Shown here in pieces: positions 37,657 to 46,457 of a stretch of 64,000 nucleotides of DNA. Source of the DNA: Nosema muscidifuracis (Eukaryota > Microsporidia > Nosematidae). The position numbers and the translations under genes are program-made. The DNA is taken from assembly GCA_028335825.1 (NCBI GenBank), contig JAIOKI010000006.1, positions 124,001-188,000 of the forward strand, in the 5' to 3' direction. The notes beneath the pieces were generated by a model. The model had not been told where the DNA came from. It was given only the letters and a program-made list of their open reading frames with translations, and ran no database searches. The stretch's first letter is position 1. The number at the start of each line of letters is the position of its first letter.

Positions 37657-38898
37657 CTAATTTATTTCTTTTTTTTGTAAAAAACCTAAAATATTATTTC
37701 GTACCTTTAAAGAATTCTCTTTATCATCTTCTATGTCTAAATTAATATTCACAAATACAGGACAATGATCACTTCCATAAATATTATCCAGTATATCAGC
37801 ATATATAACTCTATTAATTAATTTATTTGGAATGAGTATATAATCTATACGTGTACCCATATTTACAGGTCTAAGGTTTAATAAAGTATTCCAACAAGTG
37901 TATCTTCCATCTTCATTATGAAAAAATCTAAATACATCTATAAAATTCAATTCTAAAATTAATTTTAACATCCATTTTCTTTGAAAAGTGCTATATAAAA
38001 GTAGAGAAAGAGTAGAAGCAGTATTTACTAAATAAGGAAAATCAGTTTGTAAATAAAAGTTTTTTTCTATTAGATCTAATTTGTAATCAACTTCTTGATT
38101 TTCAATATCTGTATCAAAAAATAAATTAATGCCTTTCAAGAACTTTACAGATTCGTAAATATAATTAAAATATGGAGAAGGTGATGATTTAAAAAATACG
38201 TTTATATTCAATCCAAATAACTCAATAGATTTGTGAGTTTTGTAAATTTCATTGATATGTTCACCATTATGTTTCTGTATTAATTTATTATAATTTTCTA
38301 CAAAATTATGATTATTAAAATCATTTGGCATTTTTTCAATTATTTCTATCTGATGCTGCTGATCAGACAGTTTTCTTTTAAAAATTTTCAAATATTCCTT
38401 GTAATAAACAAAATGATCAAAAATACTGTACACAGCATTGAAATCTCCCACTACTATCAGATCATCAAATTTTGATATAAATTTATAGATTTCTCTATAA
38501 AATTTAATCACAGATTCTTTGGTCGTACTACCATTACCATCATAGAATGGAAAATACAAATTAAGAATTTTAAAAGTCTTGTGATCGGTTAATATAGATC
38601 TTCCATAATCTGAGTATGGAACTTTGTACTTGTGTTTTCTACAATACAGCTTTTTACTTATCATTGTGCTAACTCCATATATTCCATTTTTATATTTATT
38701 TAAATTGGTATATGTAATATAATCTTTAAGACTATGAAAAATATCCATATCTTTTTTATTACATTTTACTTCTTGTAAACATAATATATCTACTTTTAGA
38801 TGTGATACTAGATAGTCGTTAAATGAAATATTGTATTCGTCTTTAATATATTTTGTAAACGATTTTATACCATTTATATTGAACGATATTATTTTCAT
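37657..38898 (-). CDS. APN2: AP endonuclease 2-like (ExoIII family, Apn2)
   Basis: The true start is the ATG at 38898, right after CCCC; an upstream TTG is not used (413 aa). ExoIII-type motifs appear in order: ISFNINGIKS (residues 4-13), LCLQEVKC (catalytic Glu), YGRSILTDH, LNLYFPFYDG, VGDFNAV (catalytic Asp/Asn), then GTRIDYIL and GSDHCPV (catalytic His). A long insert lies between GDFN and the C-terminal motifs, which is longer than Apn1/APEX1 and fits Apn2. The C-terminal GRF zinc finger and PCNA motif are not obvious, though GFLQKKEIN at the end resembles the start of a PIP-box. Acts in base-excision repair. Confidence 0.85.
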   Translation of the reverse strand: MKIISFNINGIKSFTKYIKDEYNISFNDYLVSHLKVDILCLQEVKCNKKDMDIFHSLKDYITYTNLNKYKNGIYGVSTMISKKLYCRKHKYKVPYSDYGRSILTDHKTFKILNLYFPFYDGNGSTTKESVIKFYREIYKFISKFDDLIVVGDFNAVYSIFDHFVYYKEYLKIFKRKLSDQQHQIEIIEKMPNDFNNHNFVENYNKLIQKHNGEHINEIYKTHKSIELFGLNINVFFKSSPSPYFNYIYESVKFLKGINLFFDTDIENQEVDYKLDLIEKNFYLQTDFPYLVNTASTLSLLLYSTFQRKWMLKLILELNFIDVFRFFHNEDGRYTCWNTLLNLRPVNMGTRIDYILIPNKLINRVIYADILDNIYGSDHCPVFVNINLDIEDDKENSLKVRNNILGFLQKKEIN

Positions 38899-39240
38899 CA
38901 GTTGGGGTTGAAAATGAATCAATCAAATTTATCCATTATTAATTTATGTTATGAAAATATTTATTTAAGTTCCACTCTGTTGAATTGTTTCAATTTTTTA
39001 TTTAAAAAAATTATTTACTATTTTAAGTTATACTATATAGTCATTAAAAACCTCTAATTAATAATTCACAAATACAACTATCTTATTGTTTGTGGAATTT
39101 ATTAACATTTGAAGGAAATAATGAATAAATTATTTTTTCTTTAGAAATCCTAGCACACAGAAATTAAATTCGAAAAAATATAATATTTGATACTTGAAAA
39201 AGTTTAAGAAATATAGTTATAATTAAGGAATTTCATTTAT
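38899..39240. other. Intergenic spacer, no gene seen
   Basis: AT-rich DNA between two minus-strand genes; no repeats or RNA signature recognised apart from the CCCC belonging to APN2. Confidence 0.4.
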
Positions 39241-40647
39241 TTACATACGCAATCCAAGTAGATCACTGGATATTTTTAATACTTCCAACGTTTTGTTAAT
39301 ATCTTTTCTCGTATGTGCAGACGACATACACAATCTTATTCTTCCATATAAAATGGGAGCAGCTGGATATCCAACAATTACAATTCCTATTCCTTCTTCC
39401 CTGCATAATCTTGATATCTCGCACAGCTTACCTGGATTAGATATTATTATAGGTATAACTGGTGAATCATTATCTCCCAACACAAATAAATTTAATTTGT
39501 TTAGACCTTCTCTCATCAATTTAACATTTCTTTGTAATCTTTCTAGTTTTCGTTTACCTTTTTTAGTATTCTTTATTATTTTTAGACTTTCTATAATCTG
39601 TGTAGCTACAATTGGACTCATTTGTTCACCAAATCTAGAAAAATCACTGTAAAATCTTAAATAGTCTATTAACTTCTTAGATCCTGCTATGTATCCACCC
39701 ATACCAGCAAAGCTTTTGGTAAATGTGCCCATTAGAATATCAATTTCCCTAAAATCTATCCTGTGATATTCACAGATACCTCGACCTGTTTCCCCTATAG
39801 CACCAATTGAATGCGCTTCATCTACGAATATATAAAATTTATATTTCTTTTTTAATCTAACTAATTCTTTAAGATTTAATATAGTACCTTCCATCGAATA
39901 AATTCCTTCAACGATGACTATTATCTTATTCCATGATCTATGTGTAATAGGTTGACCCTGTGATATATCAAATACAAGTCTTCTCTCAAGATCTTTCATA
40001 TCGTTATGCTTGAATACTTTTACTGTTCCTTTTGACATTTTAATACCGGTAATTATTGATGCATGGTTGAGTTCATCGCTGTATACCAATGTTCCTGTAT
40101 CTAGCAATGCAGGTATATTAGATGTATTTGTACCATATCCCATAGAAAATGTTATACAATCTTCTTGATAAAGAAAATCTGCCATCAGTCTTTCTAATTC
40201 TAATACTTTCTTGTGAATACCTACATCTCTTGTACAGGCTGATAGACTTATTGGGTATTTATCTATACATTTGTATAATTTATTTATGATTCTCTTATCA
40301 ATATTACCAAATCCTAGATAATTATAAGATCCAAAATTTATAAGCTTAATGATTTTGCTAGTTAATTCTAGTTCACCAGTATCAATAGAAAATTTTCTAT
40401 CCAATATTCTTATAATTCGACCTGGTTTACCTCTGACAGGAAATCCAAAACAATCCAAAAGTCTTTTAAAACAATTTCTGCTGTAAAAGCTTTGTAAATC
40501 AGTAAGTAATGGATGAGAAACTTTTTTAATATAAAAAAATGATGCTGTTTTGTGTATTATATCCCGTATATAGCCTATAGATAATATTAATAAAAATGAT
40601 AGATATGTTGTTATCATAGTAAATAGAGAAAATCGCTTATTATACAT
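39241..40647 (-). CDS. LCB2: Serine palmitoyltransferase subunit 2 (LCB2)
   Basis: 468 aa, the usual subunit-2 type layout with a membrane anchor at about residues 10-28. It shows the PLP aminotransferase pattern of alpha-oxoamine synthases: NFGSYNYLGF (104-113), STRDVGIHKK-like CTRDVGIHKK, SDELNHASIITG, VDEAHSIGAIGETGRG, and GTFTKSFAGMGGY with the PLP-binding Lys at 311. That lysine is conserved in LCB2 but not LCB1. It condenses serine with palmitoyl-CoA at the ER to start sphingolipid synthesis. A CCC run precedes the ATG. It is followed upstream by tRNA-Phe. Confidence 0.95.
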   Translation of the reverse strand: MYNKRFSLFTMITTYLSFLLILSIGYIRDIIHKTASFFYIKKVSHPLLTDLQSFYSRNCFKRLLDCFGFPVRGKPGRIIRILDRKFSIDTGELELTSKIIKLINFGSYNYLGFGNIDKRIINKLYKCIDKYPISLSACTRDVGIHKKVLELERLMADFLYQEDCITFSMGYGTNTSNIPALLDTGTLVYSDELNHASIITGIKMSKGTVKVFKHNDMKDLERRLVFDISQGQPITHRSWNKIIVIVEGIYSMEGTILNLKELVRLKKKYKFYIFVDEAHSIGAIGETGRGICEYHRIDFREIDILMGTFTKSFAGMGGYIAGSKKLIDYLRFYSDFSRFGEQMSPIVATQIIESLKIIKNTKKGKRKLERLQRNVKLMREGLNKLNLFVLGDNDSPVIPIIISNPGKLCEISRLCREEGIGIVIVGYPAAPILYGRIRLCMSSAHTRKDINKTLEVLKISSDLLGLRM

Positions 40648-40787
40648 GAATAAGGGTTTAATTTTTTATTCAATATAATCAAAAATACCTTAATAAATCT
40701 ATTAATCTAATAAAATATTTTAGATTATAAAAAATAAATGTTTAGACTTATTTCTTCTGTCATATGTAATAAACACTGAGGCTTGTA

Positions 40788-40859
40788 GGGAGATTAGCTC
40801 AGTGGGAGAGCATTAGACTGAAGATCTAAGGGTCCCGGGTTCAATCCCCGGATCTCCCA
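40788..40859 (+). tRNA. tRNA-Phe (anticodon GAA)
   Basis: 72 nt. Acceptor GGGAGAT/ATCTCCC pairs perfectly; D arm GCTC/GAGC; anticodon arm TTAGA-CTGAAGA-TCTAA gives GAA; T arm CCGGG-TTCAATC-CCCGG; discriminator A. No intron. A T-rich run follows (ATATTTTTTTC), enough for Pol III termination. Confidence 0.97.
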
Positions 40860-41034
40860 AATATTTTTTTCTTAAATAAAATTTTTATATTAGAATACAT
40901 AGGTTAGACTAGATTTCTATTTAAAAATTAATTTGATCTTAAGCTTTGAGTTTTTTAACTTATACATTCAGTAAAATTTTTTTTTCAAATATAAAACTTA
41001 AATTATTTTTTTCTATCATCTTTTTTACCCTTAA

Positions 41035-41457
41035 ATGTCATCTTCAGAAGAAAGCCAAGGTCAATTTGATGGATTAATTACAGATTTACAAGATATAGTC
41101 ATGTCTATCGAGATACTTGAAGAATTTGAATCTAATTTTAAACAAGGAACAGAAGGAACTACTAAAGATCAGTATGAACTAATTCAATCATTGACAGATT
41201 CTCCATCTATAGTACCTGTTCAAAATATTAAATATGATGGACTTAAGTACATGTTCCTTAAAAATATTCATGATGAAGGAAAACCACCTGTCTACTTATT
41301 TATATCTACTGACGCAGATTCTAATGGTAAAAAAAGAGGTATGTTTATCACTTCATTCTTTTCTTACTCAGTAATTTTTACTTTTGATTTTAAGAAACTT
41401 AATGCTACCACAGCTAAGATTATAAATGTATTGGACCAGTATCAGCCTGAAGAATAA
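41035..41457 (+). CDS. Profilin-like actin-binding protein
   Basis: 140 aa with the spacing of profilins. The second half is most telling: NIKYDGLKYMFLKNI corresponds to the profilin step L.G.KY..I, KKRGMFITSFFSYSVIFTFD corresponds to KKG..G....KT...LIIG.YD, and ITAKIINVLDQYQ corresponds to the C-terminal helix (...VEKL.DYL). The N-terminal Trp helix is poorly conserved (FDGLITDLQDIVMS). Profilin binds actin monomers and poly-proline. TTACCC lies before the ATG. The alternative is an unrelated alpha/beta fold, which I find less likely. Confidence 0.65.
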   Translation: MSSSEESQGQFDGLITDLQDIVMSIEILEEFESNFKQGTEGTTKDQYELIQSLTDSPSIVPVQNIKYDGLKYMFLKNIHDEGKPPVYLFISTDADSNGKKRGMFITSFFSYSVIFTFDFKKLNATTAKIINVLDQYQPEE

Positions 41458-41495
41458 AATTTTTATTAAAAAATTATAAATATTTAAAAATTAAT

Positions 41496-41783
41496 TTATT
41501 CATTAGCTGCTGCTTGTAATTCCTTCATCTTATTCTGGGCTCTCTTGTTTGATCCCAATCTTCTTTTCAAGAAGATCATTGCTCTAGCTGTATCTTTTAA
41601 TTTAAGAATACTAATAACTTTACTTTCATATGGTGCATATCCACTAATTTCTCTAACAAGTTCTTTAGCAAACTTCTTCTCCTCTAATCTTGATGCATTC
41701 TTCTTATATTTTGGCATAATTTTTGGAATATTAAGTTTTGTTACTTGGTGATGAACTTGAATTTTTTTTAAACCTCTTCTCAT
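41496..41783 (-). CDS. RPL36: 60S ribosomal protein L36 (eL36)
   Basis: 95 aa, typical length. The family core is clear: [25 protein letters not shown] matches the eL36 pattern VRD.IREV.GFAPYE+R.MELLK, followed by [23 protein letters not shown]. The N-terminus has the expected HHQVTKL. It is a peripheral large-subunit protein. ACCCT lies just upstream of the ATG. Its start is only 40 bp from that of the divergent zinc-finger gene. Confidence 0.95.
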   Translation of the reverse strand: MRRGLKKIQVHHQVTKLNIPKIMPKYKKNASRLEEKKFAKELVREISGYAPYESKVISILKLKDTARAMIFLKRRLGSNKRAQNKMKELQAAANE

Positions 41784-41822
41784 TTTAGAGGGTAAAAAAT
41801 TTATAAAAATTTATTTACCCTC

Positions 41823-42359
41823 ATGGAAAATGAAATAAAAGATTCTCCAGAAAAAGGGTATGAATGTAAATGGGATAATTGTAATGAGATAGTAAATGAT
41901 GATATGTTCTCTCATATAAAGACACATCTAAAAGATCAGACTGAGTTTAAATGTTGCTGGTCTGGATGACCTAAATATAATGAGGTGAATGTGTCAAAAT
42001 GTGGGGTATATTCTCATTGTAGAACACATGTCCCAAATAATTCTAAAATATCTTCTGCAGAGAAAAACTGGACTTGTTCTATTTGTAAAGTAGAATTTAA
42101 TAGTATGAGTGTTTATTACAGACATAAAAAGAAGCATTCTATTTTGGAGAAAAAAGAAGAACAATCTATTTCTAAAATTAATTTATTAGGTCAGATTTTA
42201 GAATATCATAAGGAAAAAACTAAATTTTTGTTACAACGTATTGAAGAAAAAAAGACTTCAACTAAATTTATAAATAATGAGGTAACAGAAATTATTAAGA
42301 AATATGTAAAAGGTGCAAATTGTTACGAAAATATGAAATCTTGGGAGGAATATATTTGA
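41823..42359 (+). pseudogene. C2H2 zinc-finger gene with an in-frame UGA at a zinc-binding cysteine
   Basis: From the ATG at 41823 (CCC two bases upstream) the frame reads three C2H2 fingers and a helical tail to a stop at 42357-42359, but codon 49 (41967-41969) is TGA. Finger 1 is YECKWDNC...HIKTH (C-x4-C). Finger 2 begins FKCCWSG then TGA, then PKYNEV...HCRTH, so the TGA falls exactly where the second Cys should be. Finger 3 is WTCSICKVEF...HKKKH. One base change from TGT or TGC explains it. All else is intact, so this is a very recent nonsense mutation, a read-through case, or a sequencing error. The part after the stop was probably annotated as a separate 124-aa ORF from 41985. Confidence 0.75.
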
Positions 42360-42389
42360 GATTATATAAATAATAAACTATTGAAATAT

Positions 42390-42600
42390 TTTTATTAAAA
42401 AGATAAAGACTTTTTACATTCTCATTTTTTAATTTTTTTTATTATAAAAGACAAAGACTTTTTATATTCTCATTTTTTATATTTTTATTATAAAAGATAA
42501 AGACTTTTTATATTCTCATTTTTTAAATATTTTTATTGTAAAAGATAAAGACTTTTTATATTCTAATTTTTAAATATTTTTATTATAAAAGATAAAAACT
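42390..42600. repeat. About 50-bp tandem repeats (AAAGATAAAGACTTTTTA units)
   Basis: Four copies of a unit containing TATTATAAAAGATAAAGACT and TATTCTCATTTTT lie between the convergent zinc-finger and enhancer-of-polycomb genes. Confidence 0.85.
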
Positions 42601-42645
42601 GTTATAATTTTATTAAAACTTCTTTAATTTAATTTTTTTTGTTTT

Positions 42646-43578
42646 TTACTTATGATTATCTTTTAAATATTTCTGGTAAGCTATCCATTCCTTTTCAGTA
42701 TCATCTTCATTAAAATTCTTTTTACTTGTTAATCTTCTTTTTAATATTCTAATACTATCTCTATTAAATAATACATTATGGAAAATATCCCCTTGTATTG
42801 CAGGACTATTCCTTTTTGATTTCTCTCTAACATGTACAATATTCTTAATTTTGTTCTTAACATTACTATTTTCATTTAATATATCATTTATCAAAACAGA
42901 TATTTCGTAGTCTAATTTACAAATCTCATCATCTAAAAGAGACTTCTCTTTATTAAGTTCATTCATCTGTATAAGAAGTACCATCTCATTAGTAAGTCTT
43001 CCTATCTTCTCAGAAGTCTGTGTTTCACTTCTTCTATTCTTTCTACTTGGTTTAAGAATTCTTCTCCTAAAACATACATAAGAAGGACATTCTCTACACT
43101 CATCTCTAAGTAATAATTTAAATTTAATTCCTTCTCTAATATCTTTATACAAAACAGAATTATTTTCTTTTAATATTCTTTGATTACCATTTATTTCTTC
43201 TTTAATACTATCAAGTATTAAATTATATTCTTCATCACTAATTCCTTTATCTTTCTTTAATTTATTATCTGTATCACTAAAAATATAAGGAGTATCAGCA
43301 TCTTTATGATATTTGTAATATTTATTGCTAATATTAACCTTCTTTTTAACATATCCACCTACCTCTTGAATAACTGGTATGGGTATATCCCCACCTTTAT
43401 GCTCAATAACTTGCTTTAAGTGTTCTTCTTTTTCTTCTTCAGCTTCCATACCAGAATCTATTGGAGGAAGTGTAAACTCCTCAAGAAAACTTATGTTAAG
43501 ATCTGCTATATCAAATACTTCAAATTTCTCTGAACTATCGATCTTAAGATTCTTTTTTCTTTTTGGTGGCATCATCAT
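42646..43578 (-). CDS. EPL1: Enhancer of polycomb-like protein (Epl1, NuA4 acetyltransferase scaffold)
   Basis: 310 aa. Residues 60-190 match the EPcA domain: IPIPVIQEV (family IPTP.V), then YNLILDSIKEEI near 118-129, then SYVCFRRRILKPSRKNRRSE (about 166-185), which is the hallmark DPYVCFRRRE.+..RKTRR of Epl1 that docks on the nucleosome and Esa1. A helical region with EKIGRLTNEM follows, as in the family (EKL..L..EL). Epl1 anchors the Piccolo NuA4 module acetylating H4 and H2A. The N-terminus is Lys-rich (PPKRKKN). A CCC run lies about 15 bases upstream, and a 22-bp palindrome further upstream. Confidence 0.82.
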   Translation of the reverse strand: MMMPPKRKKNLKIDSSEKFEVFDIADLNISFLEEFTLPPIDSGMEAEEEKEEHLKQVIEHKGGDIPIPVIQEVGGYVKKKVNISNKYYKYHKDADTPYIFSDTDNKLKKDKGISDEEYNLILDSIKEEINGNQRILKENNSVLYKDIREGIKFKLLLRDECRECPSYVCFRRRILKPSRKNRRSETQTSEKIGRLTNEMVLLIQMNELNKEKSLLDDEICKLDYEISVLINDILNENSNVKNKIKNIVHVREKSKRNSPAIQGDIFHNVLFNRDSIRILKRRLTSKKNFNEDDTEKEWIAYQKYLKDNHK

Positions 43579-43678
43579 TTAAATTTATGTGGGAAAATTT
43601 TTGGTGAATAAATTTTTAAATTTAATTATGATCTTAGTGTAAACTAAATCTTAATTTTCAGTATTTTTTGTGAAGAAG

Positions 43679-43700
43679 TTTGTTTGTTTAAACAAACAAA
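43679..43700. promoter_or_regulatory. 22-bp perfect palindrome upstream of EPL1
   Basis: The 11-base arm TTTGTTTGTTT is followed directly by its complement AAACAAACAAA. It sits about 100 bp upstream of the EPL1 ATG. It contains two overlapping forkhead-like cores (GTTTGTTTA type). A binding site for a dimeric factor is possible; chance is also possible in AT-rich DNA, although the four G/C pairs argue against it. Confidence 0.4.
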
Positions 43701-43758
43701 ATATTATTTCATTAAAATAAATTTAAATTTTTAAATGCATAAATTTTCAAATAAAATG

Positions 43759-44484
43759 TCAAATTTTTTTAAGAATAAAAAGAAAACACAAAAAGTTTTT
43801 TATGAATGTTTCTGCAAGGAATTCAAGTTGTCTTGTAGAATAAACAAGACCATTTCTTTGACTCCTCAGATTTAATAGAATATTTAAAAAAGTTGATTCA
43901 TCTACAGTACGTCCATATAGAATATCATACATTATAAAAACTCCAGTTCTTCCCACACCTGCTTTACAATGTACCAAAGGATTTTTAAAATTTAATTTTT
44001 TAAAATAATTGAAGAAGAATTCAAATTTATCTATTTCTAGTACATCCATATCAGCCCAATTAGCAAATCTAAGTATTCTACCTTCATTATACATTTCATC
44101 AAAAAATATTATTTCACCACGAAATGATACAGGAATTGATACAGAAGGATTTCCTACATAATTAAGATTAGAAATACATGAAATAATTATATCTGCATGT
44201 TTCATTAATTCTTTAAAACTTTTTATATTATTTTTAACAGGAAGAGATGCTGCAATATATTTTTTATCTTCATGTTCTATTATTGAATAATTTACATAGA
44301 CATCCAATTTAAAAGGTCCTTTTTTATAAGGGGTCAAGTAAGTTCTATCGTATTCTGTTATTTGCATACAATATGACCCACAAATTTGATTAATAATGTA
44401 AAGTATTTTAGAATATTTTTTTGATTTGAGATATTTAATTAATAATGTGTACTGCTCATCTAATTTATTTTTAATTATCTGCAT
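43759..44484 (-). CDS. Protein tyrosine phosphatase, classical Cys-based type
   Basis: 241 aa. The P-loop signature HCKAGVGRTG lies at residues 172-181 with catalytic Cys173 and Arg179. Upstream are the substrate-recognition-like YDRTYLTPYKKG, YVNYSII and KYIAASLP, which follow the classical PTP order (motifs NRY-, Y.NAS-, YIA-Q). The WPD loop reads NWADMD, i.e. WAD in place of WPD, keeping the general-acid Asp. A Q-loop equivalent is weak. The product should dephosphorylate tyrosine residues; the target is unknown. Its start is 218 bp from the divergent OB-fold gene. Confidence 0.9.
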   Translation of the reverse strand: MQIIKNKLDEQYTLLIKYLKSKKYSKILYIINQICGSYCMQITEYDRTYLTPYKKGPFKLDVYVNYSIIEHEDKKYIAASLPVKNNIKSFKELMKHADIIISCISNLNYVGNPSVSIPVSFRGEIIFFDEMYNEGRILRFANWADMDVLEIDKFEFFFNYFKKLNFKNPLVHCKAGVGRTGVFIMYDILYGRTVDESTFLNILLNLRSQRNGLVYSTRQLEFLAETFIKNFLCFLFILKKI

Positions 44485-44606
44485 TAGATTATTCTGAGGG
44501 CATCAGAATTAAAAAAACTATTAAGATGGCAACATCTAAATTTAAGTTGAAATTTTTTAATAATTCCATAATCTACTTATTTTGTAGATAATCTTCTTAA
44601 TTTAGT

Positions 44607-44642
44607 TTAATAATCTTTCAAATATAATTGAAAGATTATTAA
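44607..44642. promoter_or_regulatory. Perfect 15-bp inverted repeat in a divergent promoter
   Basis: Arms 44607-44621 (TTAATAATCTTTCAA) and 44628-44642 are exact complements around a 6-base spacer. It lies between the phosphatase and the OB-fold gene, 60 bp before the latter's ATG. It could be a bidirectional operator or a hairpin. Confidence 0.45.
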
Positions 44643-44701
44643 TTTTATTTTGTTATATAAAATTCTACCTATAAAAATATTCATCCTTTTTTTTTTGCAT
44701 A

Positions 44702-45220
44702 ATGGATGAAATTTTATCAAAATTACGTAAATCTACACAGAAATCTCCAAAGAAATCAGAAATATGTACAAGAGAAAATATTAAGAATAATAAACTTCAT
44801 AATGGAGAAGTTATAAATAAATCTGAAGAATATGCTTTATCTTCATCAGATACTTCTTATCTAGATGAATTAACCTCTTCTCAATATGTCACTCCCTTTA
44901 CAATTATGAAACTTGACTTTGATAGATTAAGAGTTATAAAGACAGATTATTCAATTAGTGATATTCTTAACAGTAAGGAATATAAAATAAATGAAGAAAT
45001 TGTAGTTATAATAAAAAAAATAGAAAAATTTACATGTGAAATATGCTATTTAGAAATGGTTGATGAATCAGGAACTATTGGATGTTCTTCTATGTACAGT
45101 TTAATTAAAGATACAGGAATAAGAATAGGATCAATTATTAAAATAAAAGGATTTAGTTTATGGAAGATGGAAGTCAATCACATTAATTTAGTAAGAAAAA
45201 ACATAGTAGAAATATATTAA
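44702..45220 (+). CDS. OB-fold protein resembling HROB (homologous-recombination OB-fold protein)
   Basis: 172 aa. The first 80 residues are polar and Lys/Ser-rich, presumably disordered. The last 90 form one OB fold: IVVIIKKIEKF, then YLEMVDESGTIGCSSM, then GSIIKIKGFSLWKM, then INLVRKNIVEIY. This follows the strand order and motif spacing of the HROB/DUF4539 domain (VVIIKSL...DPTG...LKPGSVLLLK...LNITLNNLV). HROB recruits MCM8-MCM9 helicase for repair synthesis in animals. The assignment is by pattern only; other single-OB proteins remain possible. No CCC run at the start. Confidence 0.45.
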   Translation: MDEILSKLRKSTQKSPKKSEICTRENIKNNKLHNGEVINKSEEYALSSSDTSYLDELTSSQYVTPFTIMKLDFDRLRVIKTDYSISDILNSKEYKINEEIVVIIKKIEKFTCEICYLEMVDESGTIGCSSMYSLIKDTGIRIGSIIKIKGFSLWKMEVNHINLVRKNIVEIY

Positions 45221-45563
45221 ATAAATTTCTAATTACATCATTATGTCTATTAATATTATATTTATATTTATTATATATATATTATATCTAATTTTATTGT
45301 ATTTATATTTTATTTATCTAGTATTATTATTATTATATTTATATTTTATTTACTACAATATATTAATCTATTATATCTAATTTTAGCAAATTATCATTCT
45401 ATTTATTACAATATATTTATCTATTATCATTCTATTTATTATAATATATTAATCTATTATATCAAATATTAGTATATTCTATCTAATTTTAGTATATTTT
45501 ATTTATCTATTATTAATATATTTAAAGGAGTATATTTTATTAACATTTATTTAATACCCTTTT
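45221..45563. repeat. AT-only tandem repeats (ATTTATCTATTAT units)
   Basis: Imperfect repeats of TATTTATTACAATATATTTATCTATTAT and related units fill 45240-45520. No gene. Confidence 0.65.
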
Positions 45564-46175
45564 ATGCTTATTTTTTATATATTTAAATTATATATTTATG
45601 CATTCAATACAGTATACATAGATAAAAAAGATAAAGAATATAAAATAGAACTAATTTTTAATAATTTTCCAAATAATATAAATAAAATGATGATATCAAA
45701 ACAAATACAAGGACAATTAAATATAGAAAAAAGTGTAGACATGTTCAAAATAAAATATTTTATATGTAATAAAGAAAAAGAAATAATAGAAGAAAAAAAG
45801 AATTACAATTCAAGAACAATAACTGTAATTCAAATTAATTTAACAGATCCACCAAAAGATTTTTATATTTTCGGGTTACTTGATAATAACAAATCTATTA
45901 TGATAGGACCATTTGAAGATCTTTTATTAGAGCAATATAATTGTCTTGTGGATGGACAAGTTATTGAACTTAAAAGATCTTCTAATGAGTTATCTGAACC
46001 TGAAATAGATAAGGAATTGTCTTTTATAGATAGTAAAGAAATATTTATTTGTGTTATTATAGGACTTCCTATAGCTTTTATTATTATAGTAGGAAGTATT
46101 TTGATGCATAGACGATCAACTGAAAGTAAATCAAAAATAATTAACAAAAAAGATTTAGAAAATTATAAAAAATAA
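45564..46175 (+). CDS. Type I membrane protein, 203 aa, unknown family
   Basis: A hydrophobic leader (MLIFYIFKLYIYAFN) is followed by a beta-rich luminal domain of about 135 residues with two cysteines (YFICNK and YNCLVDG) that may pair. A membrane helix spans about 157-178 (IFICVIIGLPIAFIIIVGSIL), and a basic cytosolic tail ends DLENYKK, with Lys at -1 and -2 rather than KKxx. It resembles small cargo-receptor or p24-like proteins in general layout only. CCC lies before the ATG. Confidence 0.75.
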   Translation: MLIFYIFKLYIYAFNTVYIDKKDKEYKIELIFNNFPNNINKMMISKQIQGQLNIEKSVDMFKIKYFICNKEKEIIEEKKNYNSRTITVIQINLTDPPKDFYIFGLLDNNKSIMIGPFEDLLLEQYNCLVDGQVIELKRSSNELSEPEIDKELSFIDSKEIFICVIIGLPIAFIIIVGSILMHRRSTESKSKIINKKDLENYKK

Positions 46176-46457
46176 TTAAGTAATTTTAATTATAAGTTAT
46201 ATATAGTATTAAAAATAATTTTAATTATAAGTTTTATATCATTAAATTTATTTATTTTTAATTATAAGTTTTATATCATTAAAAATAATTTTAATTATAG
46301 GTTTTATATTATTAAATTATTTTATGTTTAATTATTCTATTATGATAAAAATATGGAATAATTTATTTTTTTTATTGGAACTTCTTTAAATAAATGTAAT
46401 CTTTTTAAATTCTTTCATTAGGAATGACAAATATTTTTTTTAAGTTTACCCTTATAA
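46176..46457. repeat. Repeats of AATTTTAATTATAAGTTTTATAT
   Basis: Three to four copies of a roughly 40-bp unit follow the end of the membrane-protein gene (about 46165-46315). The rest is AT-rich with the CCC for the next gene. Confidence 0.75.

Noticed and set aside
41967-41969. Selenocysteine at the TGA codon
   Set aside because: Microsporidia are not known to make selenoproteins, and a zinc-ligand Cys is not a redox site; no SECIS-like element was seen. A nonsense change or read error is simpler.
41944-41995. Mini-intron that would remove the TGA of the zinc-finger gene
   Set aside because: The only GT...AG interval nearby (starting GTCTGG, 25 nt) lacks the GTAAGT-type donor and shifts the frame into another stop.
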